Shown here: positions 16,656 to 24,993 of the stretch, one piece after another
Layout: each line of letters begins with the position of its first letter
How positions within the stretch are numbered: position 1 is the first letter of the stretch
Assembly (NCBI GenBank): GCA_902766745.1
Contig: CACXES010000042.1
Coordinates: 1-64,000 of the forward strand
Reading direction: 5' to 3'
Origin: an uncultured Ruminococcus sp.
GTDB lineage: Bacteria; Bacillota; Clostridia; Monoglobales; Monoglobaceae
DNA: 64,000 nucleotides
Made by a program: the position numbers and the translations under genes
The notes under the pieces: generated by a model
The model's input: only the letters and a program-made list of their open reading frames with translations
What the model was told of the DNA's origin: nothing
Databases searched by the model: none

Positions 16656-17396
16656 CTATTCGTTTATCATCTGATTTATATCACGTCTCAGCCTTACTAT
16701 TATACGCTTTTCAAGCCTGGATATGTAAGACTGAGAAATCCCCAGCATATCCGCAACCTCCTTTTGTGTCTTTTCGTTTCCGCCTCGCCCGATTCCGAAA
16801 CGCAGCTCCATTATTTGCCGCTCCCTCTCCGACAGCCTGCCTAAAGCGATGCCGAGGAGCTGCTTATCCGTCTCCTCCTCTATTCCCTTTTGTGTTATAT
16901 CCTCGTCTGTCCCCAGAATATCAGACAGCAGCAGCTCATTCCCGTCCCAATCCACGTTCAACGGCTCGTCTATGGATACCTCTGTTTTGTTTCCGCTGTT
17001 CTTGCGAAGATACATAAGTATTTCGTTTTCTATACACCTGGAGGCATATGTTGCAAGCTTAATATTCTTCTCGGCATTAAAGGTATTTATCGCTTTAATA
17101 AGCCCAATACTTCCGATTGATACAAGGTCATCTATTCCAATCCCGGTGTTTTCAAACTTCCGCGCTATGTATACCACAAGACGAAGGTTGTGCTCTATCA
17201 GAAGTCTGCGCGCCTTCTCTCGGCGTTCGGGTATCGCCAGCTCTGTCAGACAGACACGCTCACGCTCCTTGGTGAGCGGCGGCGGAAGCGTATCGTTTCC
17301 ACCCACATAGTGTGCCTCTCCGCCGAGCAGCCGCCTTAGGAAATTCTGTATTTTAACCGCAATTACCTTTAATCCCGCTTCAATTTTCTTTATCAT
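16656..17396 (-). CDS. sigE: RNA polymerase sporulation sigma factor SigE
   Basis: About 246 residues. Region 2 ([54 protein letters not shown]) and region 4 ([36 protein letters not shown]) are characteristic of SigE/SigK. The hydrophobic and basic N-terminus matches the pro-sequence that SpoIIGA removes after septation in the mother cell. The ATG at 17396 follows a TGGAGAT Shine-Dalgarno supplied by a repeated leader element. Unlike the tightly packed spoIIGA-sigE pair of Bacillus, 207 nt of repeat DNA separates the two genes here. Confidence 0.96.
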   Translation of the reverse strand: MIKKIEAGLKVIAVKIQNFLRRLLGGEAHYVGGNDTLPPPLTKERERVCLTELAIPERREKARRLLIEHNLRLVVYIARKFENTGIGIDDLVSIGSIGLIKAINTFNAEKNIKLATYASRCIENEILMYLRKNSGNKTEVSIDEPLNVDWDGNELLLSDILGTDEDITQKGIEEETDKQLLGIALGRLSERERQIMELRFGIGRGGNEKTQKEVADMLGISQSYISRLEKRIIVRLRRDINQMINE

Positions 17397-17401
17397 AGAA
17401 A

Positions 17402-17477
17402 TCTCCATTCCGCCGCCCTGCATCGGCACAAAAAGTAATTAAATTTCTCTTATCGGCAGGGCAAGGAATGATAAGAG
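17402..17477 (-). promoter_or_regulatory. 76-bp leader element before sigE (copy 2 of 2)
   Basis: Copy of the element upstream of rnfD. The CTCTTATC/GATAAGAG stem encloses ATTCCTTGCCCTGCC. This loop can pair with the downstream GCAGGGCGGCGGAAT next to the Shine-Dalgarno, so the two pairings would compete. It ends 5 nt from the sigE start codon. Confidence 0.55.
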
Positions 17478-17483
17478 ATTTTT

Positions 17484-17597
17484 GTGCCCATGTGCGTTTT
17501 CGCACGGGCAATTAAATTCGCCGGAGGCATAACGTGATTTGTGCCCATGTGCGTTTTCGCACGGGCAATTAAATTCGCCGGAGGCGTAACGTGAAAT
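17484..17597. repeat. Two tandem 57-bp modules between spoIIGA and sigE
   Basis: Two head-to-tail copies (17484-17540, 17541-17597) are nearly identical. On the plus strand each reads as a hairpin (TGCCC-AT-GTGCG TTTT CGCACGGGCA), an AATTAAATT linker, then CGCCGGAGGC(A/G)TAACGTG, which resembles a Shine-Dalgarno and GTG start. No gene follows in that direction. The layout resembles the HPr leader (hairpin, A/T linker, GCGGAGGCATA). A further AACGTGAA/TTCACGTT inverted repeat overlaps the spoIIGA stop codon. Confidence 0.8.
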
Positions 17598-17603
17598 GAA
17601 ACT

Positions 17604-18455
17604 TCACGTTATTTCAACCTCCCCTATTGTCTTTATATCTTGTATGTCTTTCATATCTCTCACCGCATCGGGATTTACGATCGCATTGTACAGGCCGTCG
17701 ACGCTCAAACGCCTTTCGCAAAGTACAACCGGCACCTTGCCGCACACACTGAATTTCCCGTTACATCCACAAACCTCATCGGGAAATATAAGCTTCATCG
17801 TCTCGTTTCCCGTTGCCGTCGCTGCCGTTATCTCGTAAGTAGGCTCCGGAATACTGCCGAACACCCGTCTCTCCGCAATTATTACCCCTTCACCGCTCAG
17901 CGGCTCGGTCAGACAGCAGCCCGTGTCGATAAGACTGCGTAGCTCAAATTGCCGTCCCAGGTATTTTATGTTTATGTCAAGCATAACCCTCTCCCGCGAG
18001 AAGCTCCGTATCACGCTTCGTCTGAGGATTCCCTGCAAAATATACATAATTGCCGTCCCTGCGAGCAATATAAACGGGTTTATATTCATATACAGCGCAG
18101 TACCCGACATAACAGAGCCGGTCACCCGTCCGAAATCAGTCAAAATCATCAGCGCATATATTCCGCCGCCGGCAATGAACGTTACCGTCCAGAACACCGC
18201 AGCTGTTTTGAGGAAGCTCCGTCTGCCGAACACAAGCAGGAGTACCGCTGTCGATACCAAGCCTGTCTGTACTGCTCCGTACAGAAATGACAGCTCTCTG
18301 AAGAACATAAAAGCGCCATACGCCGCCGAAGCTGCCGCTCCGAGCAGAATTTTATACACCCGAACGCAACGCTTCAGAAAAATCTGTACACAAAATAAGA
18401 TTACGCCGTCCATAAAGAAGTTGATCAGAAATAAGCTGTCTATGTATATCGTCAC
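17604..18455 (-). CDS. spoIIGA: Pro-sigma-E processing peptidase SpoIIGA
   Basis: About 284 residues. The N-terminal half has about five membrane helices (TIYIDSLFLINFFMDGVILF is typical). The C-terminal half is an aspartic-protease-like domain with the catalytic motif SLIDTGCCL near residue 175. SpoIIGA cleaves pro-SigE in the mother cell on a signal from the forespore. The frame opens at 18530 inside a repeat, but GAGGTGAT places the start at the GTG at 18455. No additional sporulation genes adjoin it in the window. Confidence 0.93.
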   Translation of the reverse strand: MTIYIDSLFLINFFMDGVILFCVQIFLKRCVRVYKILLGAAASAAYGAFMFFRELSFLYGAVQTGLVSTAVLLLVFGRRSFLKTAAVFWTVTFIAGGGIYALMILTDFGRVTGSVMSGTALYMNINPFILLAGTAIMYILQGILRRSVIRSFSRERVMLDINIKYLGRQFELRSLIDTGCCLTEPLSGEGVIIAERRVFGSIPEPTYEITAATATGNETMKLIFPDEVCGCNGKFSVCGKVPVVLCERRLSVDGLYNAIVNPDAVRDMKDIQDIKTIGEVEIT

Positions 18456-18484
18456 CTGTATCACCTCTGTCCCAAAGAAATTTG

Positions 18485-18588
18485 AATCGGAGCAACGCAG
18501 AGCGATGCTTGCAGTCCGGGTAAGGAGCAAAAGCTCTTCGTTTTTATACTCTCACCCTAAGCGGTGTGGGACATCTACACTTAGATTA
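18485..18588. repeat. Intergenic repeat, family A copy 2
   Basis: Its ends match 3834-3859 exactly and 3982-3999 with one mismatch; the interior is shorter (104 versus 166 bp) and different. The interior holds TTTTATACTCTCACCCTA, which also forms an arm of the palindrome at 26632-26676. It occupies the region where a spoIIGA promoter would be expected. A TGTCGCA at 18612-18618 is one base off a Spo0A box; I do not rely on it. Confidence 0.65.
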
Positions 18589-18705
18589 TAACTCATCTTT
18601 TGAGAATTTTCTGTCGCAAAACGGAGGCTGTACACAAATTCCGATAGACAAATTTCGCACCGACGATAAATAAGTAAATTTTATCCCGTAATTCAAAAAT
18701 TTGTG

Positions 18706-18734
18706 TTGCAAAATTCATAAAAATACGTTAATAT
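18706..18734 (+). promoter_or_regulatory. Promoter of the aldo/keto reductase gene
   Basis: TTGCAA (18706-18711) and TAATAT (18729-18734) with a 17-bp spacer, 45 nt upstream of the start codon. One and two mismatches to consensus. Confidence 0.55.
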
Positions 18735-18779
18735 ATATACAGACATCTAATCAATAAAACTATTACGGAGGACATTGAA

Positions 18780-19916
18780 ATGACAACAAAAAAGCTCGGC
18801 TTCGGAATGATGCGCCTGCCGCTGACGGATGCAAGTGACGCAGGCTCCATTGATATTGAACTTACCAAAAAAATGGTTGACACATTTATAGAACGAGGAT
18901 TTACATACTTTGATACGGCGTGGATGTACTGCGACCACAAAAGCGAGGATGCCGTGAAGGAGGTTCTCACCTCTCGCTATCCGAGGGATGCCTATACCTT
19001 GGCGACAAAGCTTCACTCCGGCTATCTGACCTGCAAGGAGGACAGAGATAAAATCTTTAATGAGCAGCTCAGAAAGACCGGAGTTGACTTCTTCGACTAC
19101 TACCTGATTCACGACGTCCGCGAGGAACCGTATCGGAAATACGAGGAGCTTGACTGCTTCAACTGGATTCTGGACAAAAAGAAAAAGGGCCTTGTGAAGA
19201 AAATAGGCTTTTCCTTTCATTCCACATCAGACCTGCTCGACAGAGTTCTGACGGAGCATCCCGAATTTGACTTTGTTCAGCTTCAGCTCAACTACCTTGA
19301 CTGGGACAACGATGGCGTTCAGTCGCGAAAGTGCTACGAAACCGCCGTTGCCCACAACAAACCGGTAATCGTTATGGAACCGGTAAAGGGCGGAACCTTG
19401 GCTAAGCTTCCGTCTGCCGCAGATGCACTGCTTAAGGCGTATAACCCGAACGCCTCCGCCCCGTCATGGGCAATAAGATTTGTCGCAAGCCTCGACAACG
19501 TGTTTATGATACTCAGCGGAATGAGCAATATGGAACAGCTTTTGGACAACACAAGCCTTATGTCCGCACCGCAGCCCCTAAATAATGATGAACACGCCAT
19601 AATCGACAGAGTGGTAAAGATTATCAACAGCCGTTCATCAATTCCGTGTACCGGCTGCTCCTACTGCACCGGCGGCTGTCCGTCAAACATCCCTATCCCG
19701 AAGCATTTTTCACTTTACAATGCAGAAAAGCAGGAGAGCAAGGACAAGGACTGGACACCTCACGGTGAGTATTATTACGACCTCAGCGAGACCTACGGCA
19801 AAGCGGAGGACTGTATCGCCTGCGGTCAGTGCGAGGATATGTGCCCTCAAGGTCTGCCTATCATCGACCTTTTAAAGACCGTATCGGAATACTTTGCGAA
19901 TAGCGATAGAGTATAG
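18780..19916 (+). CDS. Aldo/keto reductase with C-terminal 4Fe-4S domain
   Basis: 378 residues. An AKR barrel fills about 1-275; the tetrad is visible as Asp in FDTAW, Tyr in AWMYCDHKSE, Lys in LATKLH and His in YYLIHDV. A bacterial ferredoxin-type domain follows with CTGCSYCTGGCP (about 293) and CIACGQCEDMCP (about 350). Such fusions are common in anaerobes and are usually annotated as oxidoreductases of unknown substrate; electron exchange with ferredoxin is inferred. The gene is monocistronic, behind CGGAGG, and ends at the terminator at 20072. Confidence 0.9.
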   Translation: MTTKKLGFGMMRLPLTDASDAGSIDIELTKKMVDTFIERGFTYFDTAWMYCDHKSEDAVKEVLTSRYPRDAYTLATKLHSGYLTCKEDRDKIFNEQLRKTGVDFFDYYLIHDVREEPYRKYEELDCFNWILDKKKKGLVKKIGFSFHSTSDLLDRVLTEHPEFDFVQLQLNYLDWDNDGVQSRKCYETAVAHNKPVIVMEPVKGGTLAKLPSAADALLKAYNPNASAPSWAIRFVASLDNVFMILSGMSNMEQLLDNTSLMSAPQPLNNDEHAIIDRVVKIINSRSSIPCTGCSYCTGGCPSNIPIPKHFSLYNAEKQESKDKDWTPHGEYYYDLSETYGKAEDCIACGQCEDMCPQGLPIIDLLKTVSEYFANSDRV

Positions 19917-20071
19917 ATCCTAACCGTGATTTTGAAGGTAAATTTATGTTCTGTCTGCGTTAAAATACTCGGCAATCCGCCGACCGATATGCGAAAAATA
20001 AGTAACATAAAGAAATGGGTTTAACCCCCTAAAACATAGGGACCGCTGCATAAAAACAGCTCCGTAAAAAC

Positions 20072-20105
20072 ATCCCCCGGAAAGCGATTCCCGGGGGATT
20101 TTTTA
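20072..20105. terminator. Bidirectional terminator
   Basis: Nine-base arms ATCCCCCGG (20072-20080) and CCGGGGGAT (20091-20099) with a 10-nt loop; seven T residues follow on the plus strand and a T run follows on the minus strand. It serves the aldo/keto reductase gene and the converging short AraC-like fragment. Confidence 0.92.
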
Positions 20106-20106
20106 C

Positions 20107-20196
20107 TTAATTTGCAATATCATCTGCGGACATTTTATCCGTAATGTGCGCTTCTGTATATTCGATTACTTCTTGTACAGTATCCAACCAATCCAT
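20107..20196 (-). pseudogene. Truncated AraC-family regulator fragment (29 codons)
   Basis: An ATG at 20196, 8 nt after AGGAGG, starts MDWLDTVQEVIEYTEAHITD and stops after nine more residues ending DDIAN. This is the usual opening of AraC/XylS regulators with an N-terminal DNA-binding domain (MDW..., two helices, then DIA...). The coding sequence ends where the first helix-turn-helix should continue, and the terminator begins at once. It is probably a remnant; an expressed micropeptide is possible given the intact ribosome binding site. Confidence 0.55.
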
Positions 20197-20263
20197 TTGT
20201 AACGCCTCCTGCCGTAAAAGCATTTTACCATATGAATTATGTTTTTTCCCGATAATGCACGCT

Positions 20264-20764
20264 TTATTTTGTCTTGTTTTTTAAATCAATGATATAATGA
20301 ATATCACAAGCGTAATGCTCTGTCTGAACCAATTCATCATATATTCTTTCAAATCCGTATTTTTCATAAAACTTTTGTGCCGCCACCATGTTTTCAAGCG
20401 TTTCCAAATAGCACTTTTCGTAATACTTTCCTGCATATTCCATAGCAGCCTCCATCAGGGCATGAGATACACGTGTTCCTCTTGCAGTCGGCAGACAGTA
20501 CATTTTCTGTAATTCGCAAACGCCTTCCACTCCGACAAGCTGACCGATTCCGACTCCGCCAATGATTTGCCCGAGCGCATTTTCGGCAACCCAGTATTTA
20601 CTGCCCTCTTTTTGATATATTTCCGAAAGCCTGCCAAGATCAGGGTCTGACCATGCGGTCCCCTCGTGATTTGCGCCAAATTCAATCAAGCAGCCTCTTA
20701 TTACAGCCTCTATTTTGGAATCATCTCTCTTTTCAATTTCGCGTATTGTGTATCGTACTTCCAT
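20264..20764 (-). CDS. GNAT-family N-acetyltransferase
   Basis: 166 residues forming one GNAT domain. The acetyl-CoA-binding region reads LQKMYCLPTARGTRVSHALM and the C-terminal part AAQKFYEKYGFERI. Substrate unknown. The start has AGGAG at good spacing. It is followed by the AraC fragment after 67 nt. The 214 nt upstream (20765-20978) hold no feature I can support. Confidence 0.85.
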   Translation of the reverse strand: MEVRYTIREIEKRDDSKIEAVIRGCLIEFGANHEGTAWSDPDLGRLSEIYQKEGSKYWVAENALGQIIGGVGIGQLVGVEGVCELQKMYCLPTARGTRVSHALMEAAMEYAGKYYEKCYLETLENMVAAQKFYEKYGFERIYDELVQTEHYACDIHYIIDLKNKTK

Positions 20765-20978
20765 GATAATTCTCCTCTGTTCACAGCATCTTCGCCAATA
20801 ACCTCCATCACCTTACAGCAATTATCTCAAGCACAATGAGCTTCCACAGCATATTGAAGCTCGGAAATTCCGACAGGCAAGAATCAGGAATAATCCAAGC
20901 AATAAACCGCTAACATTTGCGATTTTATCATTACCTGCTCCGCTTTAGCTTGATCAAGTATTTTGCCGTTCGGCGGTA

Positions 20979-23795
20979 TTACGGATAAATCACCTTAGGC
21001 TGAAGCTTGTTTAATTCCTCACTGTCATCTGCCGCAAATATCCTCAGCTCGCCGCCGTCCTTCATATATATTCCGTACGATGAAATATCAAGTGTGTAAA
21101 TATCTCGGCTTTGTATTATCCCCGTTTCCATGCGGTGCATCGAAATCAGCCTTCCGCCGTTGTACAAGGCACAGACCACGCACAGGCTTTCGGCATTTTC
21201 CGAAACGCCGTCAACAGCACGGACGGTTATATCACTGAGCAGCTCCCCATTCTCTAAGCTGAGCTCCGATACGCTTTTTCCGTTCACCGATGTTACACGC
21301 CAGCCGCGAGTACGGCTTTCGCTTTCGATTCTTTTTAAAAGAACCGCTCCGCCTGCCGGTATTTTTAACTCCCCAATATCTAAAACGGTCGCCTCCGCCG
21401 GAGCGGCACTGTAATCTACCGTCTGCATATCCTCTGCAAAAACATAGTATGCGCCACCGATAATCTCCCTGTAAATTCCGTACTTTTCACAGCCCTCGGG
21501 AATATACATCCCGCTTTCGGAAGCTCCGCTGTTTAAGCACATAAGGTACTCGTCGAAGTCAACCGTCAGCATATCTCCTCTGCGTTCAACGGGCACCCTG
21601 CGGCAAAGCCTGTCATAACGGCTGCAGCGCTCATAAATATCGGCTGTATCTCCGAGCAAAAATGCAATGTTTGCCGAATCTCCGTCGAATATTACCGTGT
21701 GCATATCCTCGCTCACGATCACTTTTTCCAAATCGGCTTTCTCATCTGTCACTGCGGTATCCTCAGCATCGTAGGGCAGAAGTGATGAGCCGTCCTTCGG
21801 AAAAGCATATGCGTTTTTGATAAATTGTTCCTTATCACCCTTCAACTCAACCGCTGACGTTTCGCCCTGAGAGCTAAAGTCATGAGGGTCAAAGGACGGG
21901 CTTTGCGTAAGGTAGACCGCATATATTCCGCATGAAGAAGTATCCTTGCCGCGCGCAGACTCGGACATCAAACGCAGACTCACATATTTAAGACCACGGG
22001 TAAAGTCCTCGGGCAGAGCATAGGTCAGGTAAATAAATCCGTCGCTCTCGTCCGAAAACTCCGGAAGCTCGAGTTCAAACGGCTCCCATGTACCATCGCA
22101 GGGAACGATCGAAAAGTGCATACTCTTATCCTCTGCGACAGCAAGCTTTAACGTGAGATAATTCACTCCCTGCGGAATACACGAGAAGTTGAGGAGCATA
22201 CTTCCTCCGTTCATCGGAACTCTGCATACATTTTGCGTCCCTCCGACACTGCGCCTTATCGGCTTGCCTGTATTTACGCTGTCAAAACGCTGCTTGTTCT
22301 CGCTCTGACCGTTTCCTATATCAATATAGTTTTCAAAGCTGTACTTGGAATAATCAGGCTGAGCCTCGGCCTGAACAATCAGCCGATACCTCCGCACCGT
22401 CACATAATCCCCGGAGGTTATTCTTGCTCTTGCTATGATTTCCGCATTGCCCTCAAACCACTTCGGACGTGAAATTCTGCCGGAGGAGGAAAGGTATCTG
22501 CCTGTCCTGCGCATTCCGTTCATATCATATTCGTGCCAACTCAGCTTGGCAAATGAGCCGTTCTTCCCCGAATAAATATCGGTGAGATCGGTAGTAACAA
22601 AGCTGCGGCCATTGCCGCCGAGAGCATTGAGCGCAGCGTCAGACGCACATACAATATCCGAATCATCAGTACAGCTTAAATGCAGCTTTGGCTCCGAAAT
22701 ACTGTCGCCAATACCGAAAAACTTTATATTTGTGCCGCTTCCCGCCGTTATTTTAAAGGTAAGGCTGTCCGCTCCTCGGACATAGGCTTCGCATACCTCC
22801 TGTGTTACATCCGCAAGGGTATGTGTTTCGCCGTCCGCCAAGGTGGAAAGCTGTGCCTCTTCTCCCTCGGGACGGTTTGAATATCTAATTCCGCTGCCGC
22901 TCCATTGGTTGTTATTCAGGCAGTGAATTTCGATTTCGCCGCTGCCCTCTGCCGCAGTGAGCGACAGCCTCGCTTTATACAAGGTGCCTTCGATGACGGC
23001 ACGGTTGAGATTAAACCTAATATATACATCATTTCCTTCGGAGCAGACAATTCCTCCGCTTTTTCCGGAAAGCTCCGTCCCACTCGTGTCCGGTCGGCTG
23101 TCCGATACATATACGGCATCAGACAGCTCTGCCTTTGCAAGAGTGTGTACATCCTCGGCAGAGGCCATGCCTGTAACAATTTTAAGATACGGGCGGCATG
23201 ACGGATCCGAATATGCGCTCGATGCCATACGAACCGACACCGTATTTACGCTGCTTATACCTAAAAATATATCCCCCGGCCGCTTGTCTTTTGCCTTTCG
23301 GCGGATATGCTCAGTTAAATCTATTTCATACAGGCTGTTTTCTCCGCCAAAGGTCTGCGGAGTGATTACCGCGGAAAAATCGAAGTACGACATAGGCAGC
23401 GGAGAATCAAGACGAACGTCATCGTCAGAAATAATTCCGACCGAAACGGCATTGCTCCGAACTCCGCTTCCCTTAATAAAAGAAAGGCGAAGCTTAACCT
23501 CCTTTATATCCTCGGCTTTTACCTCACTCAGCCTGTTTAAGTCAAATTTCAAGACGGCACTCCGTCCCTTGCCGACTTCCACGGTTTGACCGTTATCACT
23601 AAGTGCGCTTTTAACCTCATACGGAAAAAGCTTAATAAACTCGCCCTTTTTCTCTACGGAATCGGAGGTTCTGAAAAGTCCCACCGGAATCACGAAAAGC
23701 AGCATAAGCACGGCAAGCACAACAAGAACAAGCTTTTGTATAAACGCCAATATTTTATTCTTAATCGTACTCACCTCCGACGGATACAGTGTCAT
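20979..23795 (-). CDS. Large membrane-anchored or exported DNRLRE-like surface protein
   Basis: Up to 938 residues. One hydrophobic segment near the N-terminus (about 18-41) acts as signal or anchor. Two beta-sandwich modules follow (about 50-210 and 225-385) with DNRLRE/CBM96-like signatures: AVLKFDLNRL, DLTEHIRRKA and SCRPYLKIVTG in the first, and matching VYIRFNLNRA and LADVTQEVCEAYVRG in the second. The rest is beta-rich without a recognised catalytic motif. A surface carbohydrate-binding or structural role is inferred. The ATG at 23795 has no Shine-Dalgarno; GGAGGTG is spaced 6 nt from an ATT codon at 23765, which would give (M)KNKILAFIQKL. Confidence 0.7.
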   Translation of the reverse strand: MTLYPSEVSTIKNKILAFIQKLVLVVLAVLMLLFVIPVGLFRTSDSVEKKGEFIKLFPYEVKSALSDNGQTVEVGKGRSAVLKFDLNRLSEVKAEDIKEVKLRLSFIKGSGVRSNAVSVGIISDDDVRLDSPLPMSYFDFSAVITPQTFGGENSLYEIDLTEHIRRKAKDKRPGDIFLGISSVNTVSVRMASSAYSDPSCRPYLKIVTGMASAEDVHTLAKAELSDAVYVSDSRPDTSGTELSGKSGGIVCSEGNDVYIRFNLNRAVIEGTLYKARLSLTAAEGSGEIEIHCLNNNQWSGSGIRYSNRPEGEEAQLSTLADGETHTLADVTQEVCEAYVRGADSLTFKITAGSGTNIKFFGIGDSISEPKLHLSCTDDSDIVCASDAALNALGGNGRSFVTTDLTDIYSGKNGSFAKLSWHEYDMNGMRRTGRYLSSSGRISRPKWFEGNAEIIARARITSGDYVTVRRYRLIVQAEAQPDYSKYSFENYIDIGNGQSENKQRFDSVNTGKPIRRSVGGTQNVCRVPMNGGSMLLNFSCIPQGVNYLTLKLAVAEDKSMHFSIVPCDGTWEPFELELPEFSDESDGFIYLTYALPEDFTRGLKYVSLRLMSESARGKDTSSCGIYAVYLTQSPSFDPHDFSSQGETSAVELKGDKEQFIKNAYAFPKDGSSLLPYDAEDTAVTDEKADLEKVIVSEDMHTVIFDGDSANIAFLLGDTADIYERCSRYDRLCRRVPVERRGDMLTVDFDEYLMCLNSGASESGMYIPEGCEKYGIYREIIGGAYYVFAEDMQTVDYSAAPAEATVLDIGELKIPAGGAVLLKRIESESRTRGWRVTSVNGKSVSELSLENGELLSDITVRAVDGVSENAESLCVVCALYNGGRLISMHRMETGIIQSRDIYTLDISSYGIYMKDGGELRIFAADDSEELNKLQPKVIYP

Positions 23796-23855
23796 TTTCG
23801 ATAGTTGACACTAACCCATATTTTTAACAATATTATACTATATTATCGCTTTAAT

Positions 23856-23921
23856 GTAAAGTAAATTTCGTAAAGTAAATTTCTCCGCTTAGGTAATAAA
23901 GGTTATAAATAGGTTATAAAT
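23856..23921. repeat. Two short tandem duplications upstream of the DNRLRE-like gene
   Basis: GTAAAGTAAATTTC occurs twice back to back (23856-23869, 23870-23883). GGTTATAAAT occurs twice with an 11-bp period (23901-23910, 23912-23921). Both lie in the 150-nt gap between holA and the large surface protein gene. Confidence 0.8.
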
Positions 23922-23945
23922 CAGTGCACCTAATGACAGGCAATC

Positions 23946-24986
23946 TCAATCGGTGCGGCGTATAAGCATAAGCTCACCCAGATACATTTCGACAGCCGCC
24001 CAGGGTGAAAGCCGTCCCTGCTTGCACTCCGTATCATAATACAGACCCTTGTCAAGCATGCGCTTCAGATATCCCTCACTGTACCTGCGTGAAGCTGAAA
24101 CAGTATTGTTAACGACAAAGCTCGGACGGCTGTAATCGAAGTAGCTGCCGATTTCCGTCGGGGACAGACCATCCTCCTTCAAAAGCTTGCAGCACAGCAG
24201 CTCCGACAGCTGAGTCATCATCAGTCCCAAAATATAAAACGGATCGGTTTTCGGCTGCTTCTGCAAAAATTTAAGCTGCTCATAGGCAGTGTACGGCGCA
24301 TCGGAGACAATACTGTTTATCATGTCATACACGCGGTATTCCACCGTCTTTTCAACAACGGCGTCAATATCATCACGGCTTATTTTATCGCGGTCACCGC
24401 TGTAATTGATAAGCTTTTCGCAGGCGTGATCCACTGCGGCAAGGGATCTGCCGCAGTGGCTTAACATATAATTTATCTCCTTATCGGCTATTCCCTTTTC
24501 GGCATTTTTGAAGCGTTTTTCAACCCAAATCATAAGCTCGTTCACGGGCATGAAGTCAAATACGACCACGCCTCCGCTTTCACTTATAAATTTTATGTTT
24601 TTAAGCTTCTTCTTGTCAAAATCCTTTTCGGTAAAAATAAGACAGGTATCGTCCGAAATCCTTGCGTCACGCAGCAGCTTAAAATCCGTAAGTGTGGCAT
24701 TATTCAACAACCCGGAATCAGAAACAACGATAAGCTTCATATCCGACATCTGCGGATACTGCTCCGCCGCCGCAAGAATCTCCGCCGCCGAAGTATCCTT
24801 TCCGGTGAATTTGAAGTAATTAAAGGACTCCGTTCCCTTAGGTATAAGCTTTTTCGCTATTACCTCCACGGCTCCGTTTAGGCGGAACTGTTCCTCGCCG
24901 TAAAACAGAAATACGCCGTTCAAGTCTCCGCCCTTTATCTTTTTGTTCAGGTCCTTCGGGGTTAATGTACCATCCGATTTTTTCAC
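23946..24986 (-). CDS. holA: DNA polymerase III delta subunit
   Basis: About 346 residues. This is the clamp-loader subunit that opens the beta clamp. HolA-type features include GVFLFYGEEQFRLNGAVE near the N-terminus, the central LAAVDHACEKLINYSG and a C-terminal collar domain. The frame opens at 25031, but GGGAGG precedes a GTG at 24986, giving VKKSDGTLTPKDLN. It starts 8 nt after the ComEC-like gene stops. comEC next to holA is a common Firmicutes arrangement. Confidence 0.88.
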   Translation of the reverse strand: MKKSDGTLTPKDLNKKIKGGDLNGVFLFYGEEQFRLNGAVEVIAKKLIPKGTESFNYFKFTGKDTSAAEILAAAEQYPQMSDMKLIVVSDSGLLNNATLTDFKLLRDARISDDTCLIFTEKDFDKKKLKNIKFISESGGVVVFDFMPVNELMIWVEKRFKNAEKGIADKEINYMLSHCGRSLAAVDHACEKLINYSGDRDKISRDDIDAVVEKTVEYRVYDMINSIVSDAPYTAYEQLKFLQKQPKTDPFYILGLMMTQLSELLCCKLLKEDGLSPTEIGSYFDYSRPSFVVNNTVSASRRYSEGYLKRMLDKGLYYDTECKQGRLSPWAAVEMYLGELMLIRRTD

Positions 24987-24993
24987 GTTTAAT

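Noticed and set aside
18612-18618. Spo0A box upstream of spoIIGA
   Set aside because: A single TGTCGCA with one mismatch, about 157 nt from the start, is too weak and too frequent by chance.
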